DNA from: Lanius collurio
Lineage: Eukaryota > Chordata > Aves > Passeriformes > Laniidae
NCBI GenBank assembly: GCA_020086605.1
Contig: JACBWW010000015.1
Span: forward strand, 4,145,642-4,209,641
Length of the DNA: 64,000 nt
Direction of reading: 5' to 3'
Shown here piece by piece: positions 24,929 through 35,600 of this stretch. The number at the start of each line of letters is the position of its first letter. Positions within the stretch are counted from its first letter, which is position 1. The position numbers and the translations under genes were made by a program. Under the pieces are notes generated by a model that was not told the DNA's origin, did no database searches, and saw only the letters and a program-made list of their open reading frames with translations.

Positions 24929-26945
24929 ATTTTTTTTTTTTATGAACAATAATTTAAAACTAAATCTCAGATGCATTTTTAAAATAAATTGTTGCCTTCG
25001 GGACAGTACTTTTTCCTACAAAAGAGGGCACAGAGGAGGTACATATTAATTAATGTTTATCCTCATTTACTTACAGATAGGAACATTTTTTATCATAAAA
25101 CTAATTAAAGTTGGTAAATGACAAAGTCAATCTTTTAATTTCAAATCAAAACCAAACCCCATAATCGCATTATGAGATACTGAATGCTTGGAGAGCTCCT
25201 AAAAAGAATCAGACCCTAAATGATGACTGCCTCCTGTAGACAGCACCAATGTAGGATTTATTTCAAAATCATGAGTATAAAAACAAGGACGAAAATAAGG
25301 AGGCTTGAACTAAAAAATTTAGAGGAAAATTATTTGTTTTACCATTCTCCTAATACTTCTTTCCCTTAAGCAGATGGATAATAGTCATCTACACAACTTG
25401 TCCCCCCTTTTTTTTCACTTTGGTTCCGCTCACCATGCTTGGCCTCCAGAATGTCTAGTTAACTTTACAGTTATGGAGTCCTACACAACCCATTTTTCCC
25501 CCTTCAGTGAACTTTTGAGTTCTGCTTGGTCAGCAGATGTGAAAGATTTAAGTACCTTACAACACAGTTCATCTAAGGGAATGTTTATACAGTTTTTCTC
25601 ATGTATTCATTCATACGCTGTGCCAAAGGAAACCACGGAGTGTTATCACATTGCAGAGCCTAAGATATCATACTTCATTTCATTGCTGGGTTAATTGCAG
25701 CCATCTGGTTTCATGGCTCAGTGCACAAGCAGAATGGACTTCCCTCTGCCTGAAAAATTAGACAAGTAAAGTTGAAAATATCTATGTGGGCATTCCCTTA
25801 AAGAGACAGCTTCTGCTCATGTAAGCTCAAGGGTAAGAGTGAAATAGAGGAAATTAAATGTTGTGAAAAGTAAGCTAAAGAAGGCTGAGCAACTTACACA
25901 CAAACAGACCCATTAAGATCATATCTGAATTACAAAGATAAAATATAGATATATATACACTTGATACCTATCTATCTTGGTGCAGGTTGAGTAGTTAAAT
26001 ATTTCTTTTTTTACGTGAGTTGAATACCATGTCTATTTGCTCTGATACTGTATTATGGATAACTATAGCCTAGCATGGTTAGACTAACCAGAAAAGAAAT
26101 ATGATGGGAGATGAGTTACCTAAGCCACAGCGTATGTACAGTAGCTCTAAAGTTTAGAAAAAACAAGTGCATACACATGTTACTCTCAAACTTTTTTATC
26201 TACATGAGTTGTATATCTACACAAAATAAATAATCAATATTTTATTAAAAAATTACTTCAGTGACTGCTGACATCACTTCAGAGTAAATGTATGATGTGC
26301 CAATGCACCATTGATGAAGACTGTTAACTGTGTTATAAAACACAGATCTAACTGTATTATTGACTGTTAGATTTGGAAAATTTGTTAATTACATTGTTAT
26401 ATTAAGTTAATGAATGAAGTAATCTGTCTGTTATAGTCATTCACTGTATGGTTACCTATTTGCCTATCAGTCCTGGTAATTGTAACTAGCTTCCTAATTT
26501 TTATGAAAAAAAGGATTTGGCTGCACTTCCAGGTTATGCAAACTGCAATTTAACATGTTTCTCATAAATAAATACATAACACATTTTCTTTTACAGCTTT
26601 ATTAGTGCTTTGAGCAATATTTAGTTCAGCAGTTCTTAAGTAAGAAATAAAAAGAGCATTAAATGGTGGAATATTCTCTCTCAAAAAGATTTAGGATTCA
26701 ACTCTAACATGAGTCTTGCTGAATCAGTCAAGGAAGTATTTTTTCCCTAGAGAATCTACTGAATCATTTGAACTGTTACTTTCTGAAAGCAATTGGAAGA
26801 CCTGAAAATAATTTCATTATTTGTTAGTCTGCTCAGCAAAAATCCAAAGATACACATTTTTTATAAATTTCTTTATTTTGGGGGATTTGGAGAAAAAACA
26901 TGTCAGAGACTCCACAGAAAATTTCCCTTTCAAGGAAAGGATCAC
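24929..26945. other. AT-rich unique stretch
   Basis: Nothing recognised. The 106-codon frame at 25374-25694 has no recognisable domain and no supporting signals. Confidence 0.55.
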
Positions 26946-27446
26946 TGAGTTAAGAACTGGCTGAAAGGCTGGATTCAGAAAGTGGTGGCTAATGGTGCTG
27001 CTGCTAGTTGCCATCTGGTCACTAATGGTGTCCCCCAGCGCTCAGTCCTGTTTAATATCTTTACCAATGAATATTGACGTGAGGATTTAACACATCCTCA
27101 GTAAATTTGCAGACACCAAGGTGGGTGGGAGTCTTGATCTGCTGGAGGGTAGGAAGGCTCTAAAGAGGGATCTGGACAGGCTGGACTGGTGGGACAAGGC
27201 TAGCAAGGCCATGTGCCAGGTCTTGGGTCACAACAACCCCATCTATCAGTACAGCCTTGGGGCAGAGTGGCAGGAAAGGGACTCATCAGAAAAGGCTCTG
27301 AAGGCACTGACTGACAGCAGCTGGAATGAGCCAGCTGTGTGTCCAAGTGGCTCAGGAGGCCAATGCCATCCTGGCCTGTATCAGAAATAATGTGGCCAGC
27401 AGGACCAGGACACTGATTGTTCCTCTGTACTTGGCACTGGTTAGGG
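26946..27446 (+). mobile_element. CR1 fragment, ORF2 C-terminal region, both ends missing
   Basis: The sense strand reads AAGAACTGGCTGAAAGGCTGG, then GGTGTCCCCCAGCGCTCAGTCCTG (about 27028), TTTAATATCTTTACCAATGA (the RT block following the conserved GVPQGS-type motif) and TTGCAGACACCAAGGTGGGT (about 27104). The plus frame 27121-27390 translates to MGGSLDLLEGRKALKRDLDR and continues through VLGHNNPIYQYSLG, which fits the CR1 ORF2 C-terminal domain with an internal deletion. The match ends at TGTACTTGGCACTGG (about 27440) without the 3' UTR and tail, so the 3' end has been lost rather than only the 5' end. It directly abuts an LTR end. Confidence 0.92.
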
Positions 27447-27449
27447 AAT

Positions 27450-27501
27450 ACAGCGAGTGGCTGTGTGGTGCTTACTTGTCAGCTGGGGACTAACCAGGAC
27501 A
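27450..27501 (+). mobile_element. LTR 3'-end fragment of an avian endogenous retrovirus
   Basis: CAGCGAGTGGCTGTGTGGTG, then CTTACTTGTCAGCTGGGGAC, then TAACCAGGACA. The order and wording match the 3' (U5) end of the LTR type seen in full at 40226-40844, which ends AGTCTGTGTGGTACTTCATT, then GTCCACTGGGGTTAAACCAC. About 52 bp remain. It is joined to the truncated CR1 without recognisable spacer. Confidence 0.7.
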
Positions 27502-29279
27502 GTTGTTATCAATAGCCTACAGAGATCCATACTCCTCTCTTACACACCTGACTTTTCCTTCCTAGCCACCTGCTGTTGAAGTAAAAACTCAGCTTTGATG
27601 TACTGTCTACCCGAGATTTTTCATTAAATAGCACACAAAATATTCCCCAATATCAGATGCTGAAGTAAAATTAAGAGTGGGTCCAACACAGGAGTACAGG
27701 AATAGGCAGTAAGGTAGAGAATATGAGAGCTGCTGAAGACACTGGCATTGTCCAAATCCTCTGAAACTATAATACCTCTTTGAAGGTGTTAGAAAATTTT
27801 TATTTTCTGATGAAGGCAAGTTCAGCTGCTGAAATAAAAAATTGAAAAAGTATAGGTATATTTTACTTAATATTTCTGGATCATTAATAATAAAGTAGTC
27901 TGATAGTCTACAACTAAGTAAAAGAAAGCAGACAAGACAACATAAAATGGAAAAGAAAAATTCCTATAATGAATGTAAATATTGAAAATACCATAGTATC
28001 ACACAGAAACAGAAAAAACAGTTTTGATATAGCACATGTATGCTCTAGGAACAGTTGCAGACATGGACTGATATTGACATGGTACTACCCATGTCTTCAG
28101 AAGAATCAGATAGGTATCAATTATTATTCTGACCATCCAGACACAGCATTTTTGGAGAATAATATGTAGCTAAAAGACCAGTCTTTCACTGGATATGTTA
28201 ATGATATGACTACACCATAGCTTTCATATTTAGCTTTTTACCCTCTTTTACAAGAAAGCATGTATTTATCCTATGTTTCAATCTATTAGTTTTGTGGAAA
28301 TGGTATCAAAATTCTTTAAACAGTGCCCAAAAAAAAGCGAATTATCAAACTTAAGGATGAAACTTGATCCTTACTTGATAATATCAATTTACAGGACAAG
28401 ACATTTAAAAACAGAAGCATTGCTTGTTGAAACAGGATGTTTACAATCAGTTATCTGACTAGGTCTCCATTAATGCTGATTCTATCACTATTAGAAATGT
28501 TTTAGGCAACAAGAAGAAAACAGAAAAAAAAAAGTTAGCTACACAAATGCTACATGGATAAACATTCTGCCAGGACAAAAAAAATAGCATAAACTTAAAT
28601 TTAAAAGTTTGGACACAAAAGATAACAGTACCTCCTGAAAGTCCACCTCACTTTTACAAAGCAATGACAAGAAAATTATATAAGATAATATTAGATCTCT
28701 CTTCAGTTTCACCACAACAGGTAGCCTCAGGTAGCCTTGTAAGCCAGTAAACATGGTGTCACCATCCCTTGTAACAAGCCACAAGTCTTGTGTTATGAGA
28801 ACAACTGAAATTTCAAAAACAACAATAGAGTTTAAAAAAATCTAATTACTGCTATAATCAACTCTCTTCCCTCTCCCCACCTCTCCAAGTCACCAACCTC
28901 AGGACCAAGAAAAGCAATGGAGCCCTGAGCACAACACAGAGATACTGGACAGATACCAGAAAATAGTCTCTGTTTAGATTGCTAAGACTGTAACTAGATG
29001 AAAACCTCTTGGTTTCACATGTAAAGCTCATTTCATGAAAACTCTGCAAATTGTATTGCAACTACTTCTAAGATGTAATTTGGATGCAAAAAATTGGTAA
29101 CTTTTCAGGGAAAAACTGTTCAATTTACATAGCTCAAATCAAGATTTTATCAGCTTTTTGATTTATTAATGAGAAATAACTAACAATCAAATGAATTTTG
29201 CATTCATTATTAACAATAAAACAGACAAAATACAATACTAGACACAAAATGTTGATAAACACCTCTTAATTTCTAAACA
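27502..29279. other. AT-rich unique stretch
   Basis: No gene, RNA or repeat family was recognised. The frames at 27607-27819, 27969-28169, 28273-28458, 28539-28784 and 28858-29061 are chance-like. Confidence 0.55.
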
Positions 29280-29830
29280 CCTTCTCTACCCAATCCCACA
29301 AAGGGCAATCACACCCACGGGAATTAGGGGAACATAGCCAGTGTATGGATTACAAGCACAACACTCTCCCCTGGGAGGGCAGGTTACCCTATTGACACAA
29401 ACCTTGTGTGAGAGAGAGGAGCTCTAGCTTTGTGTGAAGCTATGCCTCTCTCCACAGGTTGCTAATCCACATTTCAGGGCAAAACCACACACGGAGGACA
29501 CATAAACACAGCTGAGGTGTGAGTCCCTACTTGTGTCATCTCACAGTGTCATGATGGAAGCCATGCAGCAGGAAGGAGGTTCAGCTGCCACTGTTCCACT
29601 GCAAGGTATCTCCCTGCATGTGTCAAAGGGGTTTTTTTATGTATTTTTAAACTTGATTCCTTTATTTCAGAAATATCTTCACAGTTCCCTGGTCAGCCCT
29701 TAAGCAAACGGCCCCTCAGTTTCAGGTGTTCCCCTTCACACATACCCTTCAACACCCACATCCTTGTCTTAACATCTGTTGTCTTCAAGGGTGGGCTGTG
29801 CTGGCATCCCTACAGTAACAGGTTAGTGGA
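29280..29830. other. GC-richer block of unknown origin
   Basis: Composition rises above the background, with C-rich and G-rich segments such as CTCCCCTGGGAGGGCAGG (about 29365) and GCCCCTCAGTTTCAGGTGTTCCCC (about 29711). No long frame crosses it and no family was recognised. It could be a decayed LTR or gene fragment, or a conserved non-coding element. Confidence 0.3.
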
Positions 29831-30479
29831 TGATGTAGGCAATTAAAGACTTAAAATTTAGTGCAGAACAAAAGTGAAAAAAACCTCAAGTACATACAGA
29901 AGAGGTCATAGGAAAAGTAGTGAAATAGACAGTATCAGAGGAGCTTAACAGAGATGTAGAAAGACCAAGTAGGAGACCACCAAGCTAAAAAATATTAGAT
30001 ATATGAGAGACTGAAGCAACAAAGGAGACCTAAGTAAAGACTGAGCAGTACTGTTGAATGATGCATTTTATTTTAAATTACTTTGGGAGTCTTAATTACT
30101 GTAAGTAACTCAACATCCTGTTGAATGGAATGCCTTTTTGTAGATTCTGCATTTGTTTTGAGGATGAAATTATGTTAACATCACAGGAAACAATCTCCTT
30201 TTGCCCAGAATTTATTTAACCTACTTGTCCTTGTGCAAAAGTTTCTTCATAACTGTAAGATCAAGTTTTATTAACCATTATGTGAGAATGATATAACTTT
30301 ATTAATTTTATTTCTTATAATGACCTTTGATTCTGAAAGGAACAATGACCAGTGTTACAATTACCACGCAAAAGACTCAGTTACAGAGAGTGTAATAAAC
30401 TATGAAAACTGAATCACAGACCTAAGCTGAGGTATTCACATATAAACCACATTTTGTTTATGTTCTTGCTAATGAAGTA
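29831..30479. other. AT-rich spacer
   Basis: Nothing recognised between the GC-richer block and the retroviral LTR. Confidence 0.5.
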
Positions 30480-30992
30480 TGCTGGCACAGCACCAGCAAC
30501 AGGATGGGGAGTCTGGACAAGCGTTCCAGGAGCTTTTTATTATATTATCAGTCTCACATTCAGAGTTGATACAAAGTTGGTACAAAGCTCACGCAGTCCA
30601 AGAACCTCCCAAGATTTCCTGGTTGCAAAGTATTCTTAAAAGCTTTTTGGCCAATAGTGCGCTTCTAAAAGTTACAGACATCTGTCTTAACCAATCTTTA
30701 ATAAAGCACATACATCTATGGTACACAAAAGTCACTTGTTATGCCTTATATACTAACATACAATATCCCATTATTAAGCTTAAAATTATCTATCTAGCTA
30801 AGTATACTTTTTGCAACTTCAATATCCATCTAGGCCAAGCCCAAGAACTGACCATCCTCTTTTAATGCTTAAAATTGTATCTTCTAGTTTTCCCAAGCAA
30901 AGCTGAATTCTAACTTCCTTCTGACTTTATTTTCTGAAACCTGCTTTTATTTCTCACACCTACGAGTCTTTCACCTTTTGAGATTCCCCGCA
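30480..30992 (-). mobile_element. 3' LTR of an endogenous retrovirus (513 bp)
   Basis: Read on the minus strand, the LTR begins TGCGGGGAATCTC (complement ending at 30992) and ends with GCCAGCA at 30480, giving TG...CA termini. A TATATAAGG motif lies near 30746-30756 (plus-strand complement TTATATAC). An AATAAA signal lies about 200 bp further along (plus-strand TTTATT near 30536). Immediately upstream is a purine-rich tract (minus-strand GAGAGAGGGAA; plus 30994-31004), as expected for the polypurine primer next to a 3' LTR. This makes the 5' boundary well supported. The LTR type differs from those at 40-41 kb. Confidence 0.75.
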
Positions 30993-31006
30993 ATTCCCTC
31001 TCTCGG
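30993..31006 (-). other. Polypurine tract next to the 3' LTR
   Basis: Minus-strand CGAGAGAGGGAAT immediately precedes the TG of the LTR. In retroviruses this tract primes plus-strand DNA synthesis, and its position fixes the LTR edge and the orientation of the provirus. Confidence 0.6.
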
Positions 31007-31345
31007 TACAACCATAAAGAACCTTCTTAACTTTGTTGCTTATCGACTACCTTGTGTTTCATAGCTCCTCTACGTAAAGGTACTTCTTCTGCTTGCTCAA
31101 AGTAGTGCTATTTTACACCACAGTAATTTTAATGCTGTGAAGAGTTGGGTCTATCTCAGGAATGCAGGTCAAATCCAGCATTAGTTGTTTTGAATCGTTT
31201 GAATAAGTCTTGTCTGTTCAAAGGCCTTAGTTCAAAGCCTTCATCCATAACTGCCTGTGTAAGATTCTGAGAGCTTTCTGTAATCCCTTTTTCTACATCA
31301 TTCTCCTATGACAAAAACTTCCTTAACAGATTTGTCTATCATTAA
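31007..31345 (-). pseudogene. Retroviral segment between envelope and 3' LTR
   Basis: Lies between the envelope stop and the polypurine tract. It contains a 30-codon frame (31156-31248) starting with ATG, which includes AGFDLHS, a string resembling the first conserved motif of dUTPases, immediately followed by a stop. This may be coincidence. No other recognisable content was seen. Confidence 0.35.
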
Positions 31346-31800
31346 TCACACACACTGAAGTATACAAGGCACAATTATCAATATCACTACCACAATCATG
31401 AACACATATAAACCTGTGCTGCAAAGTTCCTTCAACCAAGGTGCAGAGCTCCATCCCTCAAACAATCTGGCCAGCCATGATCCACCATCTCTTTGAATTT
31501 GAGACATTAGATCCTTCAGCTTTGTATACCTTTGTGAATGGATTCAGAGTGGTTAGACAAATTCATGCAACACAATCCTTCAAATTCTTCACAACCATGT
31601 CCATGTACCAGTAAAAGGAAGTCAATTGCTGCTCTGTTTTGCTGGGTAGCACATCTAACACTGTTGACGTCAGCATGTTACTGATTGCAGTGGATGTGGC
31701 ATTGACTTGTTTACTCAGCCAACATCTAACCTGATCCAATTGTTTCAATGCCATTGCTGAGGCAAGCTGGGGTATTAACACACTAGCTGAAATCCTTGCT
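31346..31800 (-). pseudogene. Envelope transmembrane-subunit remnant of an endogenous retrovirus (frameshifted)
   Basis: Two pieces of a retroviral envelope transmembrane subunit lie on the minus strand in different frames. The upstream frame (31563-31781) has a heptad-like heptapeptide pattern around QLDQVRCWLSKQVNATS, with an N-glycosylation site (NAT), consistent with the N-terminal helical region. The downstream frame (about 31346-31540) reads through [20 protein letters not shown], a tryptophan-rich juxtamembrane stretch, a membrane anchor of about 19 hydrophobic residues (VFMIVVVILIIVPCI) and a short tail ending at TGA 31346. The frames disagree and the segment between them, where the family has a conserved disulphide loop, is not intact, so this is a dead copy. 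Similarity of pattern is to alpha/beta-type avian envelopes (inference). Its own LTR and polypurine tract lie immediately downstream. Confidence 0.7.
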
Positions 31801-32100
31801 GTACTTTTCCAGGCTCTAAAATCAGCTCATTACCTGTACATGCCTGCATGCTACAGCAGAAACTCTGGCCACTTATGTACTACCTTGATAAGTACCCTGT
31901 ATGCAACACTTTGCCTTCAGTGAGGTGACATGTTACACAGAGTTTCAGCGGATGTTGAAGCTGACAAGTGTTGCTAAAGGTATGATGGCTTTTGAGAAAA
32001 ATATCACACAGGCTTTAGTAACACAAGTAAGGTTGCAGGCAGAAGGCTCAACTCCTGTGTTACAGATGGTGAGCAGAAAAACTGAGGGGGTGTGACTGGC
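31801..32100 (-). pseudogene. Probable upstream envelope remnant, boundary uncertain
   Basis: The composition stays like the adjacent envelope segment up to about 32100, then falls back to AT-rich unique DNA. Frames on both strands (31901-32095 plus, 31945-32130 minus) are short and mutually antisense. No gag, pol or second LTR was found in the window, so the provirus is 5'-truncated or rearranged. Confidence 0.35.
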
Positions 32101-32430
32101 ATATACCCTCTGAGTACACTCTAGGTGCATACATACTTCAGAAATAAATGTTCTGATTAGTGTGAAGAGGAAAAACTGAGAAGTTTTGCGTAGATACCCC
32201 AGACTTTAATCAGAAAAAAAAAATATGCAGAAATTACAGAAGTTATGTAAGTTTCAGCAAAAGTTCAGTCTAGGTATCTGAGACAGAAAAGACAGCTCAC
32301 TCAAGGTGGAAGAAACTTTTTGCACTAATGTCAAAGGAATGCCTTTGAACTCTTAGAAGCCTAGCTTAAAGGCTCATTTTTTCATAATATAACTCATCAT
32401 ATTATGTCTTATATTTTCTTCTATTCTCAA
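32101..32430. other. AT-rich spacer
   Basis: Nothing recognised. Confidence 0.5.
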
Positions 32431-32612
32431 TCATAGAATCAAAGAATGATAGATGGTTTGGGCTGGAGGAGACCTTAATGATCCTGTAGTTCCAACCTAC
32501 CTGCTATGGGCAGGGATACCTTTACTAGACCAGGTTGTTCAATGCCTCTTCAGCCTGGCTTTGAACACTTCCAGGTATGGGACATTCACTTTTCTGAGCA
32601 ACTTGTAATTGT
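32431..32612 (-). mobile_element. CR1 3'-end fragment
   Basis: The plus strand reads TCATAGAATCAAAGAATGAT, then AGATGGTTTGGGCTGGAGGA, then CTATGGGCAGGGATACCTTT, ACTAGACCAGGTTGTTCAAT and TTGAACACTTCCAGGTATGG. This is the exact order of a complemented avian CR1 3' terminus. It is 5'-truncated at about 32612 and moderately diverged. Confidence 0.95.
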
Positions 32613-35600
32613 ATCAGACTCTTTAGAATAATCAGCTTTTTTGTGTGTGTGTGTTTTTATTTTGTTATTAAATTAAAAGGTTTATTCACCACAAATTATA
32701 TGCTTTTGACACAGTATCTGAAATTATCCACCTGTTTGGAAGTGTGAATTCAGTACTAAAGTTTTTTCTGCTTTCTGTTGGAATGGGCTTTATATTTCAA
32801 AATCTCAGATTTCAAAACCATAAGCACATTTTTACTCTATTTACCTAATGCAGTTGCATGAAAATGACTACTTAACTGTGATGCAAAAAAACCCCCCAGA
32901 CCTGCTTTGGTTTCTACCACATAATTTTCTGCAAGCATCTGGATGGAAGTTGACTTACCAGAAATGTATCAGGAATATAATTTCTTTCATTGTAACATCT
33001 ATACTTTATAAATACTAGTATGAATACACACTTTCAGAGCAATGCAGATGATAAGGAATTTCTACGACAAAATAAACATTATAAAGTTTAAGCACCATTA
33101 AACAGTTGACTGATCTTTTAGTTCTCACCTGACATTTCTTCATATCACTACAAGTGATTAGAATTTGAACAGAACAGATCTAGAGCAATTAAGCGATTTA
33201 AGTCAGACAAAGAAATATCTTGAGCAGGAATAAAGCACATATACAGCTGAAGATCCTGTGGTATTTTTATAAAATGTTTTAATTGATGCATCAGTGAAGA
33301 GAAGAAAATAAGATTGAACTGACCCAGTGGTTCTCTAATGACTAAAATCCACATAATAGCCTTGCTAAAATACACACAGCACATGATTTTTTTTAAGTCC
33401 TGAATTTCAGGTTGGATAAGTATTAATCATTGCCTTCCTGAGGTAGACCTTTATGTACTGTACATTTTACTGGCATTTTATAGCCAGAATTTTCTAAAAC
33501 AAGTGTAAGAAAATTCATTAGAGTGCTATGTTCTGATTAAAGTAATTAAAGGGGCACAGTGATAAAGTCACCTACACGGCAACGTAAAACCTAGAAATCA
33601 CCATATTTTTAATGCAATCTCCCACTCATAGCTGAAATAGAATGCTTCATTGTTAAACCAAGAAAGAAAATAAGATTCAATACTTTTAATTAAAATAATA
33701 TTCTTAGCTCAAAATTTAATATACAGATATAATTCCTACTTAATACAAGCTGAAATCTAGTATCTCTTTCCAGTAAATACAATGCAACATTGGGTACAGG
33801 GAAAAAGAAAAATAGTACCCTGGTCATGGTAAGATTTCTAAGATATTTTCCCAAACAGTTTCAAAAGATTGGCAAGGTCAAACCTGAACTGCTCAAATTG
33901 TCTCAAGACTCCTGAGCAAATTTCTGTGTTTTTCAGGAGAAAGGAAAAACCCTATTGCACACAGTCATAACTGTCAGCTGCCTTCAATTCCAAGAGTCCT
34001 CAAGTAGCAGCACTGAACTACTGCCTTTTGAGAACTGGATTACCTATATGTGATATAGAACACAATGTTAGCCCAAACCATGCAAGACACAAATGTATTG
34101 GAGAAAAGAGCTATAATAATGCCCTGGTTCCTGCACACCAGGGAACACTTCCAAATCTTCTATAAAAACATTTCAACTATTTCATAGCATTAGCTACCTC
34201 AGCAAATGAATGATCAGTGATATGAGTTTTATCAGTAGGTGCCCATGAGTGGGAAAATGATTACCATTAAGCTCTACAGTCATCTCCTCATTGGCACAGT
34301 TTGTAGTAGTAAAGATTTAATAAGTACTACCTTTTCTTTTATTACTTCCTATGTTCAGGGCATATACAGTGCACTTGGTAGCTGGGGTTTTAATTTCTGA
34401 GAAATTTCCATGCAATATGAAAGCAACAAGTGCCAACAGAATGTTCAGGGTGGAAAAATAAAGCCATATAAAAAGTTAAGTAATGTAAAAAAGCAAATGC
34501 TATACAGTCCAGTTTCATCAACTAAATTTGGAGTATGGTTTTTGCATTTGTTTTCCCTGTTTCTCTATTCTTTTTTTGTGAAATAGACTATCCCTTAACC
34601 TCATAAGAAATGAGTTTATTAATGTTTATGTTTATTACTGAGTTATTAATGTTCATGAAGTACTCCAGCACTTGCATGACAATAGCCACCCTTCTCCTAT
34701 TAAGGAATTAACCATTTTGTATTCAGAGAATTCTTTACACAATATGATATACAATAAATATGACATGTTGATACAGTGTAAGCCATGAAGAAAAGCAAAA
34801 ATTGAATAATGAAAACTTTTTTCTGAAGTAATCATTTTAATTTCATACATAAATAGAGTTGTGTACCTGTTAAAATTAATAAAAAAAGAAAGAAAAAAAA
34901 AGAGAGATTGCCTTTAAAAACTGCTCTAATGCACATGCACAGGGAACTGAAATAAGAGTATTTATAAGTTTAATTCTAGCAATTTCTCAGCCTGGCTAAA
35001 CTTATTTTAATAAAGCTGTTTATATAGAGGACACTAATATTTCTGAAGGCGTCTTTGACAAGCAGGAAGCACATTCTAACTGTCAGAACAAGCAGTGGTA
35101 AACCTTGGCAAAAACTGTTTCAGATTAGGCTAAAATTAAAAAAGGTCCATGTTATTCAGCTGTACAATATTGCCCACATAAGGAAAAATGTGTTTAGAAA
35201 TCCCTGTGTGTATCGTATAATCACAGCTGTCCCTTAGTAAATCCAATAATTTCTTACAATGTTAAGAGAGAAGAAAGTATCTAATATATCACATAATGGC
35301 AATCATCAATAAGTACTGATCTGCTTCACATTAATCATTAAAAGGAGCAGTATGAGCGTTACTAAAAATATCAATATTAATCAGAGAAAATGAATTTTCA
35401 AAAGCTTGTGGAGGTAGTAGTCTCCCCCAAGGTCTAAAGGAAAACAATTTCTGACTTTTGGAATGGAAACAGATCTCTCTCTCTTGCACAACTGTGGTAT
35501 TCTCCAGAGATAAATGGCCTAGAAATGTGGAATCCTACAGCAGAAAAAGCAGAAACCCAAATTTTCTTACCTCAGCTCATAAATTATAATGTTGCCTTTT

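Noticed and set aside
25374..25694. 106-codon plus-strand frame
   Set aside because: No domain, no repeat of known coding type and no conserved motif; consistent with chance.
31901..32130. Opposing 61-64-codon frames beside the retroviral envelope remnant
   Set aside because: They are mutually antisense and neither shows a recognisable domain; the region is noted only as possible upstream envelope sequence.
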